Part shown: one piece after another, positions 53,113 to 62,202 of the stretch
Position numbering within the stretch: the stretch's first letter is position 1
Layout of the letters: every line of letters begins with the position of its first letter
NCBI GenBank assembly: GCA_003222085.1
Contig: QHUK01000014.1
Coordinates: 1-64,000, forward strand
Source of the DNA: Gemmatimonadota bacterium
Lineage (GTDB): Bacteria; Gemmatimonadota; Gemmatimonadetes; Gemmatimonadales; GWC2-71-9
Direction of reading: 5' to 3'
Length of the DNA: 64,000 nucleotides
The notes under the pieces: generated by a model
Database searches by the model: none
Seen by the model: only the letters and a program-made list of their open reading frames with translations
What the model was told of the DNA's origin: nothing
Program-made: the position numbers and the translations under genes

Positions 53113-54970
53113 GTCCGCGGCTGAAGCCGCGACTCGGCACTGGCCGGTAAACCGGCCTTGTCCCGCTTTAGCGGGTGATGCCGAGCCGCGGGTTTACCCG
53201 CGAACGCGGCCCCGGACCCCGAGTGGATTCCTCCGGCTGACTCTTCTCGGGCTGCTCGTCCTGGCTGCTCGCTCGTTGCCGGCCCAGGCCATCGGCCAGG
53301 GCTTCGAGCTCGAGCGCGCCGGCCAGTATGAGCAGGCCGCGGGCATCTATCTCGCGACCCTGCGGGCCGATCCCACCAACCTGTCGGCGCTGCTCGGGCT
53401 CGAGCGCGTCCTGCGGCCGCTCAATCGCCTGGGCGAGCTGCTGCCGGCGGCCCAGCGGGCGGCGGCGGCGAGTCCGACCAACGCCGCCCTGCGGGGTGTG
53501 CTGCTCCGCACGTACGTGGCGCTCAACGAGCCCGACAGCGGGCGGGCGGTGGCGCTCCGGTGGGCCGCGGCCGCGCCGCGCGACGAGGCCCCGTACCGCG
53601 AGTGGGCGATGGCGCTCGAGGACGCGCACCGCCACGCGGCGGCGCGCGACGTGCTGCTCGTCGGCCGGCGCGCGCTCGGCCGGCCCGGCGCGTTCGGGAT
53701 CGAGCTGGCGGAGCTGAGCCGGCTCTCGGGCGATTGGGAAGGCGCGGCGCGTGAATGGGCGGCAGCGCTCGAGGACGCGCCGGTGCAGCTGCCCAACGCG
53801 GCAAGCGCGCTCGCCGAGGCGCCCGACGCGGCACGCGAGCGCATCGCGCGCCTGCTCACCGCCGGGACCCCGTCGCCCCTCACGCGCCGGCTCGCCGGCG
53901 AGCTGCTGTTGGGCTGGGGGCAGCCGCAGCGCGCCTGGGCCGTGTTCGAGCCGAGCGTCGCTACGCCGTCCGCGGACGCGGCGTTCGCGCTGCGGCGCTT
54001 CGCCGACCTCGCGAGCGCGCGCAGCACGCCCGATGCCCGTCGCGTGCGCGCCCTCGCGCTCGCACGCTACGCCGACCTGACGCCGGAACCGGGAGGGGCG
54101 GCCGCCCGGGCGCGGGCCGACGCGGCACGCGCCTTCATCGACGCAGGCGATCGCGCCGCCGCGCGCGCCGTGCTCGAGCGCGTGGCCCAGGACTCGAGCG
54201 CGCCCGCTGACGCACAGCGGCTGGCCCAGCGCGCGGTGGTGGAGGCCCTGATCGATGGGGGCCAGCTCGACACGGCGGCGCGACAGCTCGCGACCAACGG
54301 CCGGCTATCCGCCGACGACCGCGCGGGGCTGCGCCTGCGGCTCGCGCGCGCCCGCATCGCGACGGGAGACCTGGACCGGGCGGACTCGGCGGTGGCGCGC
54401 GATTCCAGCGTCGAGGGGCTCGCGCTCCAGGGGTGGATCGCCTTGTATCGAGGGCGACTGAAGGACGCCCAGGGGCTGTTCCACGCCGCCGGGCCCTACG
54501 CCGGCGACCGGCACGAGGCGACCGAGCGCACCGCGATGCTGGCGCTGCTGCAGCAGGTGCCGGCCGAGTCGTTCCGCGAGCTCGGCGGCGCGTTGCTGTT
54601 GCTCGCCCAGGGCGACTCGCTGCACGCCGTGCAGGCCTTACGGCTTGCGGCTGGGCGTCTGGCAACGGGGGCGGGCGGGGGAGGGCGGCCGGACCTCCTG
54701 CTCCTGGCCGGCCGCGTCGCGGCCCGGCTCGATAGCGCGCAACAGCAGACCGCGCTCGCTCTGTTCGACGAAATCGTCCACACCGCGGGGGAGGGGGCGG
54801 CGGCGCCCGCTGCCGAGCTCGAGTGGGCCCGGCTGCTGGAACGGCGGGCGCAGACGGCGGAAGCGATGCGGCATCTCGAGCACTTGATTCTCACGTATCC
54901 CGGGAGCGCCGTAGTGCCCGAGGCGCGACGCGAGCTCGAGCGGGCGAAGGGGGCGATTCCGAAGTCATGA
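53093..54970 (+). CDS. Exported TPR-repeat protein
   Basis: A 625-residue ORF whose recognisable part starts near residue 40 with a signal peptide (RLTLLGLLVLAARSLPAQA), followed by alanine-rich TPR helices (GFELERAGQYEQAAGIYLATLRADPTNLSALLGLERVLRP ...). No start codon is seen between ATG 53093 and the signal peptide, so the first about 40 residues are read through the four-hairpin cluster, an odd N-terminus. The C-terminal repeat QTAEAMRHLEHLILTYPGSAVVPEARREL resembles YbgF/CpoB-type TPRs. It overlaps DUF4175 by 20 nt and the next gene by ATGA. Confidence 0.72.
   Translation: MSPGCPESAAEAATRHWPVNRPCPALAGDAEPRVYPRTRPRTPSGFLRLTLLGLLVLAARSLPAQAIGQGFELERAGQYEQAAGIYLATLRADPTNLSALLGLERVLRPLNRLGELLPAAQRAAAASPTNAALRGVLLRTYVALNEPDSGRAVALRWAAAAPRDEAPYREWAMALEDAHRHAAARDVLLVGRRALGRPGAFGIELAELSRLSGDWEGAAREWAAALEDAPVQLPNAASALAEAPDAARERIARLLTAGTPSPLTRRLAGELLLGWGQPQRAWAVFEPSVATPSADAAFALRRFADLASARSTPDARRVRALALARYADLTPEPGGAAARARADAARAFIDAGDRAAARAVLERVAQDSSAPADAQRLAQRAVVEALIDGGQLDTAARQLATNGRLSADDRAGLRLRLARARIATGDLDRADSAVARDSSVEGLALQGWIALYRGRLKDAQGLFHAAGPYAGDRHEATERTAMLALLQQVPAESFRELGGALLLLAQGDSLHAVQALRLAAGRLATGAGGGGRPDLLLLAGRVAARLDSAQQQTALALFDEIVHTAGEGAAAPAAELEWARLLERRAQTAEAMRHLEHLILTYPGSAVVPEARRELERAKGAIPKS
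53111..53202. repeat. Four-hairpin palindromic cluster
   Basis: Hairpins: GAGT(C)CGCGGCT-GA-AGCCGCGACTC (53111-53135), GGCCGGT-AA-ACCGGCC (53142-53157), CCCGCT-TT-AGCGGG (53162-53175), CGCGGGT-TT-ACCCGCG (53187-53202). CTCGGCA (53133-53139) also pairs with TGCCGAG (53179-53185), enclosing hairpins 2 and 3, so a cloverleaf-like fold is possible. All loops are two bases flanked by GT/AC or CT/AG. Confidence 0.8.
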
Positions 54971-56268
54971 AGCGGCGAAACTTCCTAAAGCAGCTAAGCG
55001 GCTACGTGGCTACGGGGCTAAGCGGTGACATCGCAGCCCTGTTAGCCCCTTATCGCTCTAGCCCCTTAGCCTCTCTGCTCGTCCCCATGGACGATGCTCA
55101 GAGCGATCACCTGAAGGCTTACGGCGTCACGTATCACGTCGTGCAGGCGGGGATCAAGGCGGAGTGGCTCTTGAACTACCGCGGCGGTTCGTTCCTGCTG
55201 CCGGACGGGCCCGCGATCCGACGCGACGCGGCGCTCGCGGGCGTGAGTGTCGAGCCGGTGGAGGAGTCGCGCGTGACGGCGATCCGTGGGGAGATCGAGG
55301 CCAGTAACATGGATGCCGTCCCGCTGGAAAAAGCGCCCAAGGTGGCCGTGTACGTGCCGCCCAATGCGCCGCCCTGGGACGACGCCGTCACGATGGCCCT
55401 GCAGTACGCGGGGATCCCCTTCGACAAGGTGTGGGATTTCGAAGTCCTCGGCGGGAAGCTCCCGGGTTACGACTGGCTGCACCTCCACCACGAGGACTTC
55501 ACGGGGCAGTATTCGAAGTTTTACCTCATCTACGCCGGTCAGCCGTGGCTCGCCGAGATGGTGCGGTTCAACGCGGATGCGGCGAAGCAGCTGGGTGCCG
55601 CGACGGTCCCCGCGTTGAAAAAAGCCGTGGCCCGGCACATCCGGGACTACGTCGGCAACGGGGGATTCCTGTTTGCGATGTGCACCGCCACGGAGACCAT
55701 CGACCTGGCGCTCGCCGCGGAGCGCGTGGACATCGCCGCCGCGTTTGCGGACGGCACGCCCATGGACCCGGAGGCGGATGCGAAGCTCGATTGGTCGAAG
55801 ACCCTCGCGTTCACGGGTGCGCACATCGAGCCCAGCCCGCAGATCGCGAGCTTCTCCGACATCGACGGACACCAGGTCAACGCCCCGGCGCGCCGCCAGC
55901 CGCTCGGGGCGTTCAAGCTCTTCAACTTCAGCGCGAAAATCGATCCGGTCCCGACGCTCCTGGTGCAGAACCACCGGCAGGTGATCCCCGATTTCTACGG
56001 GCTCACCACGTCGTTTCTGCGCAGTCGCCTGAAGCCGAGCGACGTCGTGCTCGCGGACGAAGAAGGCGCGCCCTGGGTCAAGTACATCAACGGCAACCAC
56101 GGGAAGGGGACCTGGACCTTCTTTGGCGGCCACGATCCGGAGGACCAGCAGCACCAGATCGGCGATCCGCCGACCGACCTCTCGTTGCATCCCCATTCCC
56201 CGGGCTACCGCCTGATCCTCAACAACGTGCTCTTCCCGGCGGCCAAGAAGCGCGAGCTGAAGACGTGA
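54967..56268 (+). CDS. Tat-type exported GATase-like protein (asparagine synthetase B-like family)
   Basis: A 433-residue protein starting at ATG 54967, overlapping the TPR stop. The N-terminus is KRRNFLKQLSGYVATGLSGDIAALL, a twin-arginine leader, whose later part is encoded by an inverted heptad-like array. The body starts LLVPMDDAQSDHLKAYGVTYHVV and WLLNYRGGSFLLP, which I recall from a family called asparagine synthetase B in databases, but it lacks a classical synthetase domain. KVAVYVPPNAPPWDDAVTMAL and FGGHDPEDQQ resemble class I glutamine-amidotransferase/ThuA folds. Role unknown. Confidence 0.72.
   Translation: MKRRNFLKQLSGYVATGLSGDIAALLAPYRSSPLASLLVPMDDAQSDHLKAYGVTYHVVQAGIKAEWLLNYRGGSFLLPDGPAIRRDAALAGVSVEPVEESRVTAIRGEIEASNMDAVPLEKAPKVAVYVPPNAPPWDDAVTMALQYAGIPFDKVWDFEVLGGKLPGYDWLHLHHEDFTGQYSKFYLIYAGQPWLAEMVRFNADAAKQLGAATVPALKKAVARHIRDYVGNGGFLFAMCTATETIDLALAAERVDIAAAFADGTPMDPEADAKLDWSKTLAFTGAHIEPSPQIASFSDIDGHQVNAPARRQPLGAFKLFNFSAKIDPVPTLLVQNHRQVIPDFYGLTTSFLRSRLKPSDVVLADEEGAPWVKYINGNHGKGTWTFFGGHDPEDQQHQIGDPPTDLSLHPHSPGYRLILNNVLFPAAKKRELKT
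54991..55073. repeat. Inverted GGCTAMG/CKTAGCC array inside a Tat leader
   Basis: The left arm (54991-55025) has GCTAAGCG, GCTACGTG, GCTACGGG, GCTAAGCG units; the right arm (55038-55073) has GTTAGCCCC, TAGCCCCTTAGCC units. The periodicity is 7-9 bp, less regular than in the other arrays. It encodes the end of the leader of the Tat-exported protein. Confidence 0.65.
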
Positions 56269-58805
56269 GCGTCGAGCGCCTCGCGCCCGCCGTCCGCGAG
56301 CTGCTGCGCGCCGAGATCGCGGGCGCTCGCGGGCGGGAAGTGTCGTTCGTGGCGCGCCTCGACTCCGACGGACTGATCGTCGACGCGCGGGTCGTCGCGC
56401 GCGGGACGGTGGACGCCGTGCTCGCCCTTCCCGGGATCGCGGTCCGCGGCGAGCTGCTGCTCCACAACCACCCGAGCGGCGTGCTCGAGCCGTCGGGCGC
56501 GGATCTGAGCGTCGCGGCGCGGCTGCACGACGGCGGCGTCGGGTTCGCGATCGTGGACAACGACGTCACCGACTGCTACGTGGTGGTGGAGTGCCCGCGG
56601 CCCCGCGCCACCACCCGAATCGATCCGATCGACGTGGCGGCGCTCCTCTCGCCGAGCGGTCCCGTGGCCCGCGCGCTCGGCAGCTTCGAGGATCGCCCCA
56701 GCCAGCGCGACATGGCGGCGTACGTCTCCGACCTCTACAACGACGGCGGCATCGGGATGCTGGAAGCGGGGACGGGAGTGGGGAAGTCGTTCGCGTATCT
56801 CGTACCGGCGCTCGTGTGGGCCCGTGAGAACGGCGAACGGACCGTCGTCTCGACCAACACGATCAACCTCCAGGAGCAGCTCGTCGGCAAGGATCTCCCG
56901 ATCCTCGCCCGTGCGCTCGGCACGGGCGACCATTCCCCGACGTTCGCGCTGCTCAAGGGGTGGCGGAATTACATCTGCCTCTCGCGGCTCCAGCAGGCGC
57001 GGGAGCAGGGAGACTCGTTGTTCGAGGACGAGCGCCGGACCGAGCTGGACGGCCTCGCGGCGTGGGCCGCCCGGACGAGCGACGGCTCGCTCGCCGACCT
57101 CACGGACGAGCCGAGCGGCGAGGTATGGGACGCGGTGGCGGCCGAGTCGGATCTGTGCACGCGGCTCAAGTGTCCCCATTTCGACCGCTGCTTCCTGTTC
57201 CAGGCGCGGCGGCGCGCGGCGGAGGCGGACATCGTGGTCGTCAACCACCATCTGCTCGCGTCCGACCTCGCCGTGCGCATGGCGTCCGACAACTGGCAGG
57301 AAGCCGCCGTGCTCCCCCCGTATCGGCGGCTGATCCTCGACGAGGCCCATCACCTCGAGGACGTGGCCGCCATGCATCTCGGCGCGCAGGTCAGCATGCT
57401 CGGGGTGCAGCGGCTCCTCTCCCGGCTCGAGAAGAACGGTCGCGGACTCCTCCCGACGCTGCGCTCGGTGCTGTTCGGGCGCGACGATCTCCTGTCGGCG
57501 GCCAGCCGCGAGCTGGCGCAGCAGGGCCTGACGGACGCGCTCGCGGCGGCGCGGCGCGCGGCGGACGACGTGTTCACCCGGCTGGCGCGACGGCTCGACG
57601 GCGAGCCGGGTCCGGCCCCGGTCCTTCGGCTGCGCGATGAGTTCCTGAGGGACGGGGTGTGGGACGACGGATTGGGCGTGGAGCTCGACAATCTGCTGCT
57701 CGCGTTTTCGCGACTGTCGGAGGGCGCCGCGATGATCGCCGACCGGCTGACGCTCGACGACCCGTCGGAGCGGCGCGCCCAGCTGGTCGGCGAGCTGCGG
57801 GGCGTCGTGCGGCGGCTCGACGCCGCGGCCGCGGGTCTCACGGCGACGCTGCGACCGCCGGCTGCCGGTCCCGCCGCAGTACGCTGGCTCGAGCGGCGCG
57901 GGCGGAAGACCCCGAACGTCTCCCTCGCCGCCGTGCCGCTCGATCTGGCGCCCGTCCTCAAGGAGAGCCTGTTCGACCGGATCGAGACGGTGGTGCTCAC
58001 GAGCGCCACCCTCGCGGCAGGAGGAGACTTCGGCTACCTCGAGGAGCGGCTCGGGCTCGACCTGCCGCCGTCACGGACGAAGATACGTGAGATCCATGCG
58101 TCGCCCTTCGACTACGCCGCGCAGTGCCTGTTTGGGATCCCGACCGACCTCCCCGAGCCGCGTGACGACGAATCGGGTCACGGCGCCGCGGTCGCGCGGG
58201 TGCTCGTGGAGCTGGCTCATGCGTCCGACGGCGGCATGTTCGTGCTGTTCACGAGCCACCGAGCGCTGCGGAGCGCGGCGGACGCCGTGCGCGACTCGAT
58301 CGGCGGCCGGTGGCCCTTGTTCGTGCAGGGCGAGGGGCAGCGTGACCACCTGCTGCGACGCTTCCGGGAGGCAGGCTCGGGGATTCTCCTGGGAACCGAC
58401 TCGTTCTGGGAGGGCGTTGACGTACCGGGGCGCGCGCTGCGGGTGTTGATCCTCGCCAAGCTCCCCTTCAAGGTTCCGACTGAGCCCCTCACGGCCGCGC
58501 GGCTGGAGCGTCTGGAGGCGCGGGGGCTGAACGGCTTCGCTCACTACCTGGTCCCGAACGCCGCCCTCAAGCTCAAGCAGGGATTCGGGCGCTTGATCCG
58601 CAGCCGCGGGGACGTCGGGGCGGTCGTGTTGCTGGATCCGCGGGTGGTTACGAAACGTTACGGTGCGATGATCCTCGAAGGGCTGCCCCCCGCGACGCGG
58701 CTCGTGGGCCACTGGGCCGATGTGCGCGGCGCTTGCGAGGAGTTCTTTGCGCGACACGGCATTGGAGCGGAAACGGGGGCGGTAGAGGGCGGTACAGGGC
58801 GGTAG
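56265..58805 (+). CDS. JAB-domain fused to DinG-type DNA helicase
   Basis: An 846-residue fusion; GTG 56265 overlaps the previous stop. Residues 1-110 form a JAB/MPN domain with a perfect HxHx7Sx2D motif (H67, H69, S77, D80) in LLLHNHPSGVLEPSGADLSVA, as in RadC. From about 140 it is a DinG/XPD-type superfamily 2 helicase: Walker A LEAGTGVGKS (174-175 is KS), a 4Fe-4S cysteine set (YICLSR; LCTRLKCPHFDRC), LILDEAHHLED, VLTSATLA, GTDSFWEGVDVPG and QGFGRLIRS. The last residues (GAVEGGTGR) are encoded by a decamer array. It probably unwinds DNA damage or R-loop structures; the JAB partner is unknown. Confidence 0.9.
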   Translation: MSVERLAPAVRELLRAEIAGARGREVSFVARLDSDGLIVDARVVARGTVDAVLALPGIAVRGELLLHNHPSGVLEPSGADLSVAARLHDGGVGFAIVDNDVTDCYVVVECPRPRATTRIDPIDVAALLSPSGPVARALGSFEDRPSQRDMAAYVSDLYNDGGIGMLEAGTGVGKSFAYLVPALVWARENGERTVVSTNTINLQEQLVGKDLPILARALGTGDHSPTFALLKGWRNYICLSRLQQAREQGDSLFEDERRTELDGLAAWAARTSDGSLADLTDEPSGEVWDAVAAESDLCTRLKCPHFDRCFLFQARRRAAEADIVVVNHHLLASDLAVRMASDNWQEAAVLPPYRRLILDEAHHLEDVAAMHLGAQVSMLGVQRLLSRLEKNGRGLLPTLRSVLFGRDDLLSAASRELAQQGLTDALAAARRAADDVFTRLARRLDGEPGPAPVLRLRDEFLRDGVWDDGLGVELDNLLLAFSRLSEGAAMIADRLTLDDPSERRAQLVGELRGVVRRLDAAAAGLTATLRPPAAGPAAVRWLERRGRKTPNVSLAAVPLDLAPVLKESLFDRIETVVLTSATLAAGGDFGYLEERLGLDLPPSRTKIREIHASPFDYAAQCLFGIPTDLPEPRDDESGHGAAVARVLVELAHASDGGMFVLFTSHRALRSAADAVRDSIGGRWPLFVQGEGQRDHLLRRFREAGSGILLGTDSFWEGVDVPGRALRVLILAKLPFKVPTEPLTAARLERLEARGLNGFAHYLVPNAALKLKQGFGRLIRSRGDVGAVVLLDPRVVTKRYGAMILEGLPPATRLVGHWADVRGACEEFFARHGIGAETGAVEGGTGR

Positions 58806-58825
58806 AGGCGGTAGAGGGCGGTAAC
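58777..58825 (+). repeat. Five tandem GGGCGGTAGA decamers
   Basis: Units: GGGCGGTAGA, GGGCGGTACA, GGGCGGTAGA, GGCGGTAGA (9 nt), GGGCGGTAAC. They cover the last codons and TAG stop of the helicase fusion, ending 42 nt before the aminotransferase start. Confidence 0.8.
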
Positions 58826-58867
58826 GAGCCGCAGCGGGGGAGCGTAGATTCATCGAGAGGCGACATC

Positions 58868-60037
58868 GTGACCCAGTTCAGCCGGCGCCTGGCGGCGCTC
58901 CCCACCTACCCGATGGCCGAGATTCCGGCGATCAAGCGCCGGCTTGCGCAGCAGGGCGTCGACGTCATCGACGTCGGGGCGGGGGACGCCGACTTCGCGC
59001 CGCCGGAGGTGGCGGTGGAAGCGCTGGCGCACGCCGTCCGCGATCCGGCGATGAGCCGCTATGCGTTTCAGCTCGGCCTGCCGGCGTTTCGCGAGGCGGC
59101 CGCGGCGTATATGAAGCGGCGGTTCGACGTGCGATTCGACCCGTTCACCGAGCTGCACCCGCTCATCGGATCCAAGGAAGGCATCGCGCATCTCGCGACG
59201 GCCCTGCTCGACCCGGGTGATGTGGCCATCGTGCCCGAGCCGGGCTACGCCGTGTACGAGGGCGGGACGGTGCTCGCGGGCGCGGAGCCGTATCGGTACG
59301 CGCTGACGCCGCGCACGGGCTTCCTGCTGGAGCTCGACGAAATCCCCGCCGATGTCCTCCGCCGCGCCAAGCTCGTTTACTTGAACTATCCCAACAATCC
59401 GACCGCCGCGATCGCGCCCCGAGAGTACCTCGCGCGCGCGGTCGCGGTGTGTCGGAAGCAGGGGATCGTCATCGCGTACGACAATCCCTACTGCGAGATC
59501 ACGTTCGACGGCCACGTCGCGCCCAGCGTCTTCGAGATCCCGGGCGCGCGCGACATCGCGGTCGAGTTCCACTCGCTGTCCAAGACCTTCTGCATGACCG
59601 GGTGGCGGCTCGCGTGGGCGGTGGGACGGCCGGAGCTCATCGCGGCGCTGGCGCGGGTGAAGAACTATGTGGACACGGGCGCCTTCCTCGCGGTACAGGC
59701 CGCGGGGGCGGCCGTGTTGCCGCAGGCGGAGGCACTGGCGCGCGGCTACGTCGCGCGCTTCAAGGAGCGGCGTGATGCGATGCTGCCGGCGCTCCGCGCC
59801 CAGGGTTTCGAGCCCGAGACCCCCGAGGCCACGATGTACGTGTGGGTGCCGCTCCCCGAGGGCGTGGCCTCCGCGGCGTTTTCGCGGCGTGCGCTCACGG
59901 AGGTAGGGGTCGTGACGCTCGCCGGAAGCGGGTTCGGGGCCGGCGGCGAAGGATTTTTCCGTATCGCACTCACCGTCGGCACGCCGCGGCTGGTCGAGGC
60001 CGCCGAGCGGCTGGGAAAGGTGCTCGCCGCTGTTTGA
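58868..60037 (+). CDS. Class I/II aminotransferase, LL-diaminopimelate aminotransferase-like
   Basis: A 389-residue PLP enzyme. GTG 58868 gives TQFSRRLAALPTYPMAEIPAIKRRLAQQGVDVIDVGAGDADFAPP, a start shared with DapL-like enzymes. The substrate loop GSKEGIAHL, YLNYPNNPT, DNPYCEITFDG and PLP lysine K239 in HSLSKTFCMTGWRLAWAVG are present. It could make LL-diaminopimelate or use another amino acid; the substrate is not decided by sequence. It is not strictly coupled to neighbours. Confidence 0.85.
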   Translation: MTQFSRRLAALPTYPMAEIPAIKRRLAQQGVDVIDVGAGDADFAPPEVAVEALAHAVRDPAMSRYAFQLGLPAFREAAAAYMKRRFDVRFDPFTELHPLIGSKEGIAHLATALLDPGDVAIVPEPGYAVYEGGTVLAGAEPYRYALTPRTGFLLELDEIPADVLRRAKLVYLNYPNNPTAAIAPREYLARAVAVCRKQGIVIAYDNPYCEITFDGHVAPSVFEIPGARDIAVEFHSLSKTFCMTGWRLAWAVGRPELIAALARVKNYVDTGAFLAVQAAGAAVLPQAEALARGYVARFKERRDAMLPALRAQGFEPETPEATMYVWVPLPEGVASAAFSRRALTEVGVVTLAGSGFGAGGEGFFRIALTVGTPRLVEAAERLGKVLAAV

Positions 60038-60092
60038 GATCCGGAGGCCCGGCCCCGAGTTTCGGCGGCTCACCTGGGTCGCCAGCGGCGCA

Positions 60093-60878
60093 GTGCACGT
60101 GGCGATCATCGTCCTGGCGTTCAGCGGGTCGTGGCGCATCGACCGGCCGCAGGGGCTGATCACGATCATTCCGCCTGCACGGCCCCAGCCGCCCGAGCTC
60201 CCGCCGTTCGGCGGCACGCGACGCGGCAAGGGGCCGAGCGGCGGGCTGGGACGGCCGGTGCCGAGCGCCGCGGCGCCCGACACGACGCCGCCCGTCCCGG
60301 CCCCGGTGGGCAGGCCCGACTCGACGCTCGCCGCGAGCCCCGCCGCCGTCGGCCCTCACATCGTGGACATGCCCCAGGTGGGCGACGGTCGGCTCTGGGT
60401 GTTGCCGCGCCCCGCGCTGCCGTCCGACGTCGCGGACGCGCTGTACGAGCCCCATGAGAGCCGGGACACCACGGTGGTGCGCCGGCTGCGGGCCATGGTC
60501 GACTCGCTCAACGTATTGATCGATCAGGATCAGCGCGCTCGGCAACGCCCCGTCTGGACCACGGACGTGGCCGGAAAGGTGTTCGGCATCGACTCCCAGT
60601 TCATCCACGTGGCCGGGATCAAGATTCCGACGGCGGCGCTCGCGCTGCTGCCCATCAACCTGCCCCAGGGGAACTACGACGAGCAAATGCGGGCACGCCA
60701 GTTGGACGAGATGCGGCAGGACCTGATGCAGGCGGCGCGGCGCACCGAGACGCTGCGGCTCTTCAAGCAGTACGTGCGCGAGCTGCGGGCGCGGAAGCAG
60801 GCCGAGCGGGACGCCGAGCGCCGGGCGCGGGGGGACACGTTAAATGCCGCCGTAGATACTGTGAAAGCGGTTCCCTGA
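60093..60878 (+). CDS. Single-pass membrane protein with proline-rich linker
   Basis: A 261-residue ORF from GTG 60093. The N-terminus (VAIIVLAFSG) is a membrane segment; the same frame continues upstream as FEIRRPGPEFRRLTWVASGAV, a typical TonB-like cytoplasmic lead, but without a standard start codon, so an unusual start (CTG 60030) is possible. Then come PPARPQPPELPPFG and PVPAPVGRPD, a Pro-rich spacer, and a helical C-terminal part with Arg/Ala/Glu repeats (KQYVRELRARKQAERDAERR). Its TonB-like build is a guess; no canonical TonB C-terminal domain is seen. Confidence 0.65.
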   Translation: MHVAIIVLAFSGSWRIDRPQGLITIIPPARPQPPELPPFGGTRRGKGPSGGLGRPVPSAAAPDTTPPVPAPVGRPDSTLAASPAAVGPHIVDMPQVGDGRLWVLPRPALPSDVADALYEPHESRDTTVVRRLRAMVDSLNVLIDQDQRARQRPVWTTDVAGKVFGIDSQFIHVAGIKIPTAALALLPINLPQGNYDEQMRARQLDEMRQDLMQAARRTETLRLFKQYVRELRARKQAERDAERRARGDTLNAAVDTVKAVP

Positions 60879-60895
60879 GGCGTCGTGTCACGCAG

Positions 60896-62188
60896 TCATG
60901 TCTCGCGAGCCGCGGCCTCCAACCTGCGTAACGCGGCATCTCTGCCCACCACATACAGCAGCTCGTTCACCGGCTCCGAAACGGTGCCGCCCGTCAGCGC
61001 GATCCGGATCGGCTGGAAGATTTTCCCCGCGGCGACGCCCTTCTGCTCCGCGAGCGCGCGCAACGTCCGCTCCAGCGCCTCCGGGGTCCACTCCGTGGCC
61101 TTCAGGACAGCCAGGCTGGCCTCGAGCGACGCCTTGTAGCCGGCCGGATCCTTCGCGATCTCCTTTTTGGCCTTCTCGTCAACGACGACGTGCTTCGCAT
61201 CGAGCCGGGCGGCCACCTGGCGCGCGACGTCGAGCGTGGTGCGCGACCGGGTCTTCACGGCGGCGATCGCCTTGAGCACCGCGTCGCGGTTGCCGTTCAC
61301 GCCGAGCTGCGCGAGCTGCGGGGCCACGAGTGGGTAGAGGTCCTCGGCGGGCGTCATCGAGAGGTACTGCCCGTTCATCCACTCGAGCTTCGTCATGTCG
61401 AAGATCGCGGCCTTTTGCTGGATCCCGGCGAAGGAAAACAGCCGGATCATCTCGTCCAGCGTCATGATCTCGCGATCCCCGCCGGGACTCCAGCCGAGCA
61501 GGGCGAGGAAGTTGCGCATCGCGGCGGGGAGGATGCCCATGTGCTGGTAGTCCCCGACTGCCGTCGCGCCATGGCGCTTGGAGAGCTTCTTGCCGTCGGG
61601 TCCGTTGATCATGGGGACGTGGCCGAACACCGGGAGCGGGGCGCCGAGCGCCTGGTACAGCGCGATCTGTTTGGGGGTGTTGGAAATGTGATCGTCGCCC
61701 CGCAACACGTGGGTGATCCGCATGTCGAGATCGTCCACGACCACGGCGAGGTTGTAGATCGGCGTGCGGTCCGAGCGCAGGATGATGAAGTCCTTGATGT
61801 CCGCACCCTGGAATGAAATCCGGCCGTGCACCGCATCCTCCCAGGCGATCTCGCCGGGCGGCAGCCGGAACCGGATCGCGCCCTCGTCCATGTAGGCCTT
61901 GCCTTCGGCGAGGAGGCGGTCGGCGGTTTCCTGGTGGCGCTTCACGCGGGCGCCCTGGAATACCAGCTCCTCGTCCCAGTCGAGGCCCAGCCAGGTAAGG
62001 CCGTCGAGGATCACCTGCGTATGCTCGTCGGTGGAGCGTGCCTTGTCGGTGTCCTCGATGCGGAGCAGGAACTTGCCGCCCTCATGACGGGCGTACAGCC
62101 AGTTGAAGAGGGCCGTGCGGGCGCCGCCGACGTGGAGGTAGCCGGTGGGGGAGGGGGCGAAACGCAGGCGGGGTGCCGTGCTCGTCAT
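60896..62188 (-). CDS. gltX: Glutamyl-tRNA synthetase
   Basis: A 430-residue class I synthetase. The HIGH-type motif is FAPSPTGYLHVGGARTALFNW and the KMSKS-type motif is KKLSKRHGA. Other landmarks are LRIEDTDKARS, IYNLAVVVDDLDMRITHVLRGDDHISNTPKQI and LLGWSPGGDREIM. The C-terminal anticodon-binding part is shorter than in E. coli (about 470 residues). It could also charge tRNA-Gln if the genome lacks GlnRS and has GatCAB; none of these is in view. It faces the TonB-like gene tail to tail. Confidence 0.95.
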   Translation of the reverse strand: MTSTAPRLRFAPSPTGYLHVGGARTALFNWLYARHEGGKFLLRIEDTDKARSTDEHTQVILDGLTWLGLDWDEELVFQGARVKRHQETADRLLAEGKAYMDEGAIRFRLPPGEIAWEDAVHGRISFQGADIKDFIILRSDRTPIYNLAVVVDDLDMRITHVLRGDDHISNTPKQIALYQALGAPLPVFGHVPMINGPDGKKLSKRHGATAVGDYQHMGILPAAMRNFLALLGWSPGGDREIMTLDEMIRLFSFAGIQQKAAIFDMTKLEWMNGQYLSMTPAEDLYPLVAPQLAQLGVNGNRDAVLKAIAAVKTRSRTTLDVARQVAARLDAKHVVVDEKAKKEIAKDPAGYKASLEASLAVLKATEWTPEALERTLRALAEQKGVAAGKIFQPIRIALTGGTVSEPVNELLYVVGRDAALRRLEAAARET

Positions 62189-62202
62189 GGGCCCGGGTGA
62201 GT

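Noticed and set aside
54967-56268. True asparagine synthetase B
   Set aside because: Neither an N-terminal Cys glutaminase nor an ATP-pyrophosphatase domain is present. The name comes only from a database habit.
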